A stretch of DNA of 64,000 nt from Myrica gale. Lineage: Eukaryota > Streptophyta > Magnoliopsida > Fagales > Myricaceae. Numbering within the stretch: position 1 is the first letter of the stretch; each line of letters starts with the position of its first letter. The notes under the pieces were generated by a model. The model was not told where the DNA came from. It worked only from the letters and a program-made list of their open reading frames with translations, and made no database searches. Location of the stretch: NCBI GenBank assembly GCA_963930655.1, contig OZ005613.1:13896501-13960500 (forward strand), given 5' to 3'. The position numbers were made by a program, and so were the translations under genes. Positions 55,189-64,000 of this stretch are shown here, piece after piece.

Positions 55189-56410
55189 AAGATATAAATA
55201 TAAAATTACATATCAAAAAATCATGTGCCGATCCTTTGTTATTTTTCGTCCTAAGTTGACGAAAAATTTGACGAATGTACCAGAACTTTCAAAACTTAGG
55301 CTGAAATGTCTCATAATTCAAAGGAGAAAAATGTATTCATTATTTCTAGAATTCACGAGGAAATACACTCTTTGCCATGACTTTGGAAGTTATTGGGTAA
55401 AGTCATTTCTCCATTAAACTTAACGTAAAACCTATACAACCTTAGGATTCTGCGATTAAAAAAATTATTGAGAAGAATATTTGCGGAAATTTACTAAGGT
55501 GAGGTGAATAGTGGAAACACTACCTTGCCCCAAGATCAAGCACTCTTTCGTTCTCCTATTTGTCTAATGGCATTTTCATTTGCAAAAGTATTCTAGAATA
55601 CAATATGATTTAACAAAATTTGCAAAACAAACATTCAAAATCTCAAAAATTTCTATACAAATATCAATACTTACCTTTTGCACAATTTCTAACAACTTTT
55701 CACACAAACTAAAATACCTTTAAAAAAAATTATAACAAATATTTTCTCTCCATATTTTTTCACCTAACTCTGCTACTTTTTTATTAAACAATTTATCAAA
55801 TCTTCTCTCTCTACAACTTTTTACAAGCTCTAACAAAAATCATGACCTTTTTTTCACAATTTTAACCTCATAAAATGTTATCGTTGTTACAAAATTTTAT
55901 CTATTTACTTGTTCACCAACTTCTTCATTCTCTCTCTTCATTTTTTCATAAACTCTCGTACCTAAAATGTTAACAAAATTTTGTTTTCAAATTCCATGTA
56001 AATATATTTAAATTTTTTTATACAAAAACGTATAAAACTCAAATATATAAATATTATAATTTTATCAAAATTCTAAAAATAGTACCATTTTTTAACAAAG
56101 GAACATTCTCTCGGGTGGTCTTCTTTTTTCGGGCCTTTGTACGAAGAGGCTCCAAGCTCCAGCCCAGATTAGCCATATCACGGCTCCCTAGGATTCCAAA
56201 GAAGTCGTACTTCTTTTTTTCCCTCAGCTAAGTCGTGGTCTCTTCTCTGTTCCTCACCGCCTCATTCTCGGTTTCGCTCTCATTTTTCATTATTTGAATT
56301 CTGGTTCGTTAGACAAAATTGAAAGCTTTAAATTTTATTTTATAGGCTCTGAAACTCTAAGATTGATCCAAACACATGAAGGAAAAGTTTATATTAGAAA
56401 AGAAATTAGA

Positions 56411-56910
56411 GTAATGTCATAGTTAATTCGCCCTCTAAATATGGAGTAAAATCAATCTCGTCCCTTTAATTATAAAAAGGACGATTTACGTTATCTAAAT
56501 TTTAAAAATCATTAATGTACTTCTCGTCCAAATCCGTCGTTAAGTCAGAAAGAAAATATGCAAAATGACCGAAATACTACTCAAAGATAAAATTATTAAA
56601 AAGATTAAAATATAAAAATGATATTTTTAAAAAAGATAAATATCTTTTAAATAAAACTATTGAGACTCCACTTTAGTAATCTATTTAATTTATTTCTCAA
56701 TTATTTATTTCTTTTTTAATTTTGTCTTTGATGGGCGTTTTAGTCATTTTACACATTTCCCGTCTGACTTAACGATGATTTGGACATGAAGCATACATTG
56801 ATGATTTTTGAAAGTGACTGATTTGGACATAAGGTATACATTGATGATTTTTCGAAAGTTAGAGGACGTAAATCGTCGTTTTCATAGTTAGGGGTAGAAT
56901 TATGACATTA
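56411..56910. mobile_element. Long-TIR MITE with a duplication in one arm
   Basis: The left arm begins GTAATGTCATAGTTAATTCG. The right arm, on the opposite strand, begins GTAATGTCATAATTCTACCC. Similarity runs for about 200 bases including GACGATTTACGT and TCGTTAAGTCAGA. In the right arm only, a block of about 42 bp (TGATTTGGACATGAAGCATA and onward) occurs twice in tandem at 56776-56859. The target duplication is unclear. Confidence 0.7.
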
Positions 56911-57074
56911 CCCCAATTTTACTCCAGGACAAGGGATATTTTTTTCCAATTCATCCTCTTTGCAGCTTAAAGCTTATTTGTGACTCTGATTGGGGAGCAT
57001 GTCCTAAAATTCAAAAAGTCTGTCACAGGGTGCTGCATCTTCTTAGGATATTCCCTCATCTTTTAGAGATCCAA

Positions 57075-58480
57075 GAAGCAACTGTGGTGTTCGATCTTTT
57101 GCTGAAGCTAAATATAGAGCCATGACCACTACATGCTCTGAGGTCACTTGGTTACGTTATATTCTACCTAATCTTTTGATTTCACATCCCCAAGCTGTCA
57201 CTCTTTACTGTGACAATTAGGCAGCTTTGCATATTGCAACCAACCCTGTGTTTCATGAACGAAACACATTGAGTTGAATTGCCACTTAATTTGAGATCTT
57301 ATGCTAGATAGGAGTTACTGATATCTACTCTCCATCTTGCACAAGGGCAGTGGCGGAAGGAAGGGGTAACGGACCTGGGCAGCCGCTACCCCTCACGCTA
57401 CCAAAAAAAAAGTTGCATTACTTTTTTTAAAAAAATAAGTTGGACTGGGCCCGATACCCCTGAGGCTCAGGCCCAGGCCAACTACATGCATGTTTTATAC
57501 GGTACCTGTGAATTAGATATTTGATAAATTTTGTGAATTAAGGATTTTATGAATTTTGTGAATTAGGGATTTGATGAATTGTGTGAATTAGAGATTTGAT
57601 GAATTTTATGAATTAGGGATGTGCGAATTAGGGATTTGGATCCAACAAAAGCCTAGACAAATACAGTCTTCAAACTTATTTTAGAGGGAAAAATGTAATA
57701 GTTCTTATAGATCTTTCTATGATTTAAGGGTTTAATTTAATTTTTCTAAAAAAGCTAAAGAGAATTTCTTAAAAACTTCTTCTGAAAAGGTAAGGAGAAA
57801 GTGTAGTTTTTATATTTCAAGAGTCAAAACAAAAATCATTATAACTTTTTCGGAGAGGCTAAGAGGAGATTAGGGATTTTCAAAATGCTAGATATCACCG
57901 AACTATTTTGCATGTTTATTTGCATCTCCATGTGTTTATGAACAAGAGACTTCACTTTACATCTCCACATGACTTTTGGTCTCTGGAATATTGATACATT
58001 TACTTTGTTTTATTTTATTTTGATAATGGATAAGTTTGTCACAAGAAAGCCACGCAGCGTGGAGTCGTCTAATACTTCTAATGTGGCTACTAGTTCCGAA
58101 ACGGAAAAAAATTGCAAGACATTGTAATGGTAAGAATTTGATATTGTAATTGTAAGACAATTTTTAGCATTATAAAGGAAAAAAAAATATTGTCATTTCG
58201 CCTTTAGAATTTGACCCCCTAAATTTTGGTTCTGGTTCCGCCACTACAAAAGTGGTATTGAAGAATGAAGCTTCTCTTATTGTTGTAATCTTTCTTTCTC
58301 TGCTGTGGCATTTTGTAAGCAACTACTGAGCTGTCCATTTTGCTCGGTCCTTTGAATGGACACAGCAAAGTTAGTTAGTGCTAGGTGTTAGGAGCACAGA
58401 GGATAGCATGCATGTTTTTTTATTCTTTAGGCAATTGTATATATATAAACTTTATTGTAATTTTCTCATTTAAAAAATTC
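57075..58480 (+). mobile_element. Copia fossil (RNase H region and probable LTR) split by a hAT-like insertion
   Basis: 57080-57330 carries the Copia RNase H region in plus orientation, recognisable but broken by several changes. The hAT-like element at 57349-58245 interrupts it. After that, LTR-like sequence with a T-rich, TATATATAAACTT-containing stretch continues to about 58480. The 5' half of the element is absent. Confidence 0.65.
57349..58245. mobile_element. hAT-like non-autonomous element nested in the Copia fossil
   Basis: The ends AGTGGCGGAA and, on the opposite strand, AGTGGCGGAACCAG are inverted repeats. The flanking octamers ACAAGGGC (57341-57348) and ACAAAAGT (58246-58253) agree at 5 of 8 positions, all differences being transitions, as in an old 8-bp duplication. 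Inside, a 25-30 bp phrase GAATTAGGGATTTGATGAAT is repeated about four to five times (57530-57640). No transposase. Confidence 0.6.
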
Positions 58481-58522
58481 ACCAGCACGAGATTGTCTGC
58501 TGCTACATTTTCTCTAAAACTT

Positions 58523-59807
58523 TCACCATTCTTCTATGCTCTGTCCTCCAGTTTCTAACACTTGAGCAGAAGAGGAAAGTTTAGAGTTTAGTACAATATT
58601 GTCACCGTTCACATAGACAACACGAAAAATGTCGTACTTAATTTGAAGAGGAAAGCGATCAAGATAGGGCATCATTGACGTTTTGTTATCCGAATTTATT
58701 ACCCAAGAGTAACAAAATTGGAGGGACTTCCACACATGAAGGCATGCCACTCTCGGCTTGTCTTGGCATGATCTGAAGCAAACCCCCGCTGCAACACCTT
58801 CTGTCTTTAGAAAGCGAGATCTAAATATTGCTAAGCATGCATATGAAACGTCATCCACGTCTTTGCTGGAGGCAACGAGTGCTGAATGAATGGATATTGT
58901 GTCGCCGGTGTGAAATACTACAGCCGCGGAGCCATCTCTCGATTCTCCGACGTATGTCTCAAAGAAGCTATACTCCGTTAAGATAGCCATGCTTGATATA
59001 TTGGTTAACATTGAGATCTAAGAAAAAAAATAAGTGAAATAGAAATTAGAAGAGTAGGATATATATATATGCATGCACATGATACTACAAAAACAAAAGA
59101 AAACACTAAAACAAACGACAAAGTGCTAAACAAATGCTGTCATCAGAAGACAATTTCCTCTTCAAATAATTAAGCATTTTGGTAACAATTTTCCAGTCTA
59201 GCTAGCCAATATACATTGATCTCAACTGTTTCAATCGACAATATTGTCCCGGCCCCATTAAACCAAGGAAATTCTCTGTGCATGATTTGAATGCAGTGTA
59301 GACTTACGTTTATGTAAGGTCTTTAGGGTAATCTAAATCTACTCTATTCCCTCTTGAAGTGAATTATGTGAAAATAGAGCAAAGAAAATTAAGTAGAGAT
59401 GCAAGAAAAACATGGTTAGTATTGGTAATAAATTGATAATTACAACTAGAACTTACAAGGCTAGCAGTTAGTGACTCCTTGTTTTCACAAGATCTCTTCA
59501 GCCATGCTCCGTACCATACGATCTGAACAAAAGATTAACACATGAAGGGTCTCAGTAAAGCAATTGAATAAATAATTAGAAAACGAGTATATATATGTAA
59601 GCTGGAATGAAGTGGGAAAATGAAGTTCCTTACCATATTCCCATGGATGCTCTTGAAAATAGAGTTTTGTACACAACCAAGGCTCTCCGTGCGCAAAGAG
59701 AATTCTTTTAGGGCGTCAACAAATTCATCGACCAGAACAACTGTTGGTCTGAAGATGAAGAAGCTTAATTCCAAGTTTCTGTTGCTGAAGGGCACAAAGC
59801 AGGCCAT
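58523..59807 (-). CDS. Conserved plant protein of unknown function (3 exons, 244 aa)
   Basis: The function is unknown; I recognise it as a conserved land-plant protein, possibly the family listed as DUF7392, though I cannot confirm that name. Exons in coding order: 59807-59634, 59522-59457, 59017-58523, all GT-AG and all in phase 0, giving 244 uninterrupted codons. The N-terminus MACFVPFSNRNLELSFFIFRPTVVLVDEF starts at the first ATG. Other conserved-looking blocks are ESLGCVQNSIFKSIHGNM, IVWYGAWLKRS (residues 59-69) and SMLTNISSMAIL (about 82-93). A C-terminal part, SYACLAIFRSRF to YDIFRVVYVNGDN, follows. No signal peptide or convincing membrane segment is seen. It stands alone, 12 kb from the remorin gene, and no regulatory motif was identified. 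Confidence 0.85.
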
Positions 59808-62774
59808 TCTGTGTTATATTTTTCTAGCTTCCGTTTTCTTCTTAATTTCTCTCCAAACGAATCAAGGAGAGCAACAAACATCAAATATGGTTGGAAAACT
59901 TTTGTTATTTAGTGTGGCTGTAAAGGGGGACTCAACTGGTCAAAGGCGACTTGCTAATTGCCAGGTCTTCTTTGGCTTCTTCAAGCCGTCTGTTTCTTTG
60001 ACTGCTTCCAGATGTTTAGTCGCCGAACAAAATCTAAAACAATGTCTCTAGTCCTCGAATTCATCCTTTTTCTATCCTTTTTTGTTGTTGTTGTAATTTT
60101 TAACCTCTTTTTTTGCCTAAGTATAGTAGACTTCTCCCCCAGATATGGGTGTCTCTGAATATTACCACCAGTGTTTTCTTTCCATCTTTTGAATATATGG
60201 GTGTCTCTGAATATATATACACACCAGTATCGTTTCCCACCTTTTCATTCTTTTGTACATAAGCTAAGCTAACTTTAACATTAATGGGGTTTTTATTTTT
60301 CTCGAATTACTTGGAGAGAGCCAATTGTAATACTTGGAGAGCCAATTCTCTAGCGAAAGAACATTTCGATTTCATGTATCCATTTAAACATGAACAAGAT
60401 CTCTCCTATATGAAACTTCTTTTCTGGCATAAAGATCACCATACAGCCTACAGCCTTTGTTCATCCAAATTATTTGAAGATGACAGGCTCAACAACAAAA
60501 ATTACCCCCAAGTTTACCAGAAGGAAGAAAAAACCAGTAACTGGAGGCGAAAACTACTGTAACCCCTCCACTGGTTGGTTATATCAAAAGAGGACGACTT
60601 GTTTACAGTATGCATGTAAACCATCACAACCGATACAATTGTCCAGTAGCCCTGTAAAGACATTGCACATTATTAATTGTATTCCACCCCCGATTTCGCA
60701 TCAACTAATGCTGTTAATTTTTTTCTTGGTATAATCAACTGCATCCATTATCCAACAAGAAATCCACAAGTTATTAGGTATCAAGAAACGCAGCCGCTCA
60801 AGTCATTGATTTATGCTTGATGTATGAATCGTAATAAGCAGTCATCTCCCCTAAAAATTCATTGCTCTTAACAATTATTGAGATCTGTCTCAGTCGAAGT
60901 TCTTGCTTTAAAAGGACATCAATATATATCCAGTTCTCTTTCCATCTTAACACTTTTTCTGCCCTTCGAGAAATTCGCGATAAATCAACTGCTCGGAAAC
61001 ACATTGCGAGGCCCATCCTAATACAAGTTCTACAAGTGTAAAAATCCAAGCTCCCGCTGTCTCCAGCATATAATTTAAGATTTAACTTTTAGTACGACAA
61101 TCATAATGTCGTTTTAATTCATTAGACACAGGTGTAGAATGACAAAGAGTGTTGCACCAACATCCCTGCCATAGTTTCCTCCTTCTGATATAGGATAGAA
61201 ACTGTACGTTTAGTTCTGGCTTCAATTCAACGTTCATGCATTAACCTACACACACAAAACCACAAAAAAAAATCATTGATTCAGCTTTTTATTCTTTATT
61301 TATTGCATTTCAAAGCTTTTAAGGTAAATACACATACTGCGGCTAGGCCTAATCATATTTTGTCGTCTTCATTGCTAGAAGGTTTACACTGCAGTTCATT
61401 GAAGTTTTACTGAGTAACAAAGAAGAGTGCAATTAGGGTGTCTGATGAAGACATTTTATCAATTATCACTAGTCTTGTTATCAGAACATTTCAATTGAAT
61501 CTGAGCTAATGACATTTAAGTAGATCTTTTTAAAATTAAGAAGGCCAAACATGAAACAGCATGAAGGAAAAGCTGGAATTGTACCAGTGAATACTTAAAA
61601 AGTTTCACACCGGTCATCAAATCAAGTTACTTTTGTTGTCTTCCACTTAAATTTGATTATCTTTTCAAAGAATCAAGCTACAAGGGGACGTGGCATTTAT
61701 TGTAATAACGTGCTTGGGTCCTACATATGAGGAGAGAATATTAAAAAACAACTCTGCACCTTGAAAAGTTTTATGGTTACCTACACTTTACACTCTCCAA
61801 CTATGATATTACTTTTATCGTCTCTCTCAAACCAATCTAGAAATATGATGAAAGCCCCAGAAGGAGAAGCATGAAACTTGTTAAAAAAGAAGTAGAGATC
61901 TGAGAAGCATGTGAGCTCATTAATGACATTTTGGGAATATTTAAGTCGGTACTAGTTTTATAATTTCAAATAGGGGTAAATAAGGGTTAATGGTCAATTA
62001 AGCATTAGGTTTCTCTAGGTTGAGTTTAATTAGTCGTAGAGCTAGAGAATGATTCATTCATGTTGAGACTTATTGGTGTCGGCTTGTTTTGGCCTTGGAA
62101 ACTCTTGTACTTCCAATTTTCTAGGGTTCATAGCTCTTGGAAGACTTGCGCTAACTTGGTGCAATTCATTGAATCCAAGTTAGAAGATCTTATCCTTGCA
62201 ATTTATGATAGGGTTTGATCTAATCTATTCTTTTATCTTCCTTTGTATTTTCGAATAGTACTATTGCAATCTATTGAATAGAGTCAATTCAACCATAGTT
62301 TCTTTGTCTTGATATTTGATTATCATTCTATTTCAATTTCCAAACGTTACTTAAATAAAAATAAAATTCCAAACCTTAATAATCTAGGTAAATCTCATTG
62401 ATTTATCTAGATTAAATCCTACCTGAAACAAATCCTTAAATTTTATTAACCCTAGATTCTTAATTTGGAGATCGCGATTGTGTAGATTGGTGGTTTGTTG
62501 TTGGATCCGGCGCCAAGTCCTCAACACAATACAACCTATATTTCAAAGCTCTTCAATTCTCAACCTCTAGCGAGTCTGTCAACATACATGAAAACGCATG
62601 TACCAATCATGTGCGACATTAAAGGACCGAAAAAGATAAAGAAGACAGAAAGGGTGAAAAAAAAAACATCTACAACCTTTTAGTTTCAGAATTGACCCCT
62701 TCCACCACTCCACCAGTTCATTAGTCCTGTTCAATACTTCTTGTCTACCTCAAAATCTTGTAAGTACCAACCAC

Positions 62775-62815
<41 letters not shown>

Positions 62816-62975
62816 AATTGTTTTTTTTTGTATCCTCAACATCTGGTTTCCTTGCTACAAGGTTCATGGCGCGTCTATGGCGATTTTAAAACCCAAGAGG
62901 AGAAATGTAGAGGAATTGAGATAGATGAAGAAAGTTGGAGGGCTTGGGCTTTTCCACTATATATATGACCAAATA
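59808..62975. other. Intergenic DNA upstream of the unknown-function gene
   Basis: Open frames at 59620-60051, 60284-60562 and 60474-60734 overlap one another or the gene on the other strand and show no domain. A pure (CT)n microsatellite of about 34 bases lies at 62777-62810. 62000-62520 has an LTR-like look but no defined ends. Confidence 0.45.
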
Positions 62976-63022
62976 ATATCATCCACTTCGTAACCTAGAA
63001 AAAAAATATCATCCACTTCGTA
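62976..63022 (+). mobile_element. Ultra-short LINE-tail insertion with 17-bp target duplication
   Basis: ATATCATCCACTTCGTA is exactly duplicated at 62976-62992 and 63006-63022. The 13 bases between them are ACCTAGAAAAAAA. The CTAG-plus-poly(A) insert resembles those at 301-312 and 4511-4525. Confidence 0.8.
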
Positions 63023-64000
63023 CAGGAAAAGATTAAGGTCTGTGTGTCTCTTTAAGGTGTTCATGAGAAGGACTGACATGGGTTCGTTAGTTGTTTGTGG
63101 TAGTGATACTGAAGGTGGTTGAGCTTGCTTGGTTCCTCCATTTGTGCTAAGAACACGTGACAAAAGGTGGGCATTGCAGAAGTAGATGAATTTTCAAGTA
63201 CAATCACACTAAAACCAATAAGACATGGTTGAAACAGAAATCATGGCCAAAGTCATCAAGAGTATAGTTTGACCATTTATGTAATCATAGAAAAATAAAG
63301 TGAATGAATAAGGTGTCACGTTTAGTTGACAAAAGAGAGAGGGGGGGTTTTCCCAAGGGCTCTTCTTACACCAAATTCACAGGGGCCAGGGTTCTGTTAT
63401 CTTTATGAATGAGCTGACGTGGTCAAAAACTCTTTCATGGGACAATAACTCAGAGAAAAACATTCAAATCATTTGGTGCAAAAAGTTTTAAGAAGCTATT
63501 ATTTTCCAGAAGTCGATACAAAAGTGTTATACTAAAGAAGGAAAAAGAGAGTTTGAGTGTCAAGAGAATTGCCTCACCTTATCAGAGCTCTATGGGGATT
63601 CTCAAACCATCATGCGCAAGCATCACAGGGATTCCTTCCCTAAATATATTCAATGGAGAAACTGAACATGAGTATGCTACCTTGATATTTCCACATTTAC
63701 AGTAGTCTGCAGATAAAATCTAAATTCCACAATTCTATTGGATCGTTTAACTTTACGACTACAAGCCTAGACCATAGTGAGCAAGAGAACGGAAATCTAA
63801 AACAATTATCATTGAGTCAACAGCCATGTTCGGTTGATTGTTACTTAAGTGGACTTGAACCGATAAGGTTGTCATTCACATCTAAGAAATGGACAGTAAA
63901 TTCGGTACCTTTTAGACCATTCCATTAGAAAGTCATTGTCCGTGTGGTGATCAAACTCATGAGTCATTCCAATTAACAGGGCTTGTTTAGGACATAGCCT
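63023..64000. other. Intergenic DNA, no gene recognised
   Basis: No coding exon is recognised up to the window edge. The minus-strand frame at 62957-63163 contains the micro-insertion duplicate and shows no known domain. Confidence 0.45.

Larger units (their letters stand above)
54607..55326. mobile_element. Outer MITE, split by a nested MITE
   Basis: The left arm at 54607-54760 and the right arm at 55190-55326 are inverted relatives. Left reads TTTTCTGTCAACTTAGACAG and GACCGGCACATAACTTTTTG. Right, on the other strand, reads TTTTTCGTCAACTTAGGACG and GATCGGCACATGATTTTTTG. The two arms are separated by the element at 54763-55188. No coding capacity. Confidence 0.7.

Noticed and set aside
59620-60562. 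Plus-strand frames overlapping or just upstream of the unknown-function gene
   Set aside because: The first is antisense to coding exon 1; the others have no domain or splice support.
62000-62520. LTR-like stretch followed by TTGGATCCGGCGCC, considered as a Gypsy LTR and primer site
   Set aside because: No defined LTR ends, no second LTR, and the supposed primer site does not match a tRNA end I can name.
62777-62810. (CT)n tract as a promoter GAGA-type element
   Set aside because: It is a plain microsatellite with no gene downstream that I can support.
62860-62968. Possible gene start at ATGGCGCGTCTATGG after the CT tract
   Set aside because: That frame stops after seven codons, and the other frame has no recognisable product.
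1-64000. CRISPR arrays, bacterial operons, tRNA or rRNA genes
   Set aside because: Nothing of the kind is seen; the intron structure and gene families are those of a plant nuclear genome.

Overview
This is a nuclear eudicot plant window. The evidence is GT-AG introns, an AUXIN RESPONSE FACTOR 6 gene carrying a miR167 target site, a plant-only remorin gene, and a dense plant repeat load (LINE tails, Tourist-like, hAT and Mutator-like MITEs, Copia fossils). I cannot name the species from sequence alone.

Three multi-exon host genes can be built. (1) An ARF6-type auxin response factor on the plus strand, coding span 19336..26325, 14 coding exons, 917 residues. Its leader holds a fresh 164-bp tandem duplication that doubles two small upstream ORFs. 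(2) A long remorin (Remorin_C) on the minus strand, 42841..47216, 6 exons, 542 residues. (3) A conserved plant protein of unknown function on the minus strand, 58523..59807, 3 exons, 244 residues. Nothing suggests that the three work in one pathway; they look like ordinary neighbours separated by repeats.

Layout: 1-18.2 kb is AT-rich intergenic DNA with many short DNA-transposon derivatives (several with exact target-site duplications), one LINE 3' fragment and a 1.08-kb hAT-like element. 18.2-26.4 kb is ARF6, with a small LINE insertion in intron 7. 26.4-29.9 kb is intergenic. 29.9-36.2 kb is a head-to-tail array of four Copia-derived units, each with an LTR-like part, a tRNA-Met-type primer binding site and the start of gag. 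A Mutator-like MITE sits in unit 1 and a 450-bp module occurs only in units 2 and 3. About 3.1 kb holding a decayed PIF/Harbinger transposase and a fragment of a SAC-domain phosphoinositide phosphatase gene interrupts the array at 36.2-39.3 kb. Array remnants and two opposed Copia fossils fill 39.3-42.1 kb. 42.3-47.3 kb is the remorin gene with a LINE insertion just beyond its stop. 47.3-58.5 kb is repeat-rich with nested MITEs and a Copia fossil split by a hAT-like element. 58.5-59.8 kb is the unknown-function gene, and the rest is intergenic.

The points most worth attention are the duplicated uORF pair in the ARF6 leader, a set of 11-15 nt retroposon micro-insertions each flanked by a clean 14-17 bp duplication, and the Copia-unit array with its captured SAC fragment. 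All calls come from reading the sequence; no database search was run.
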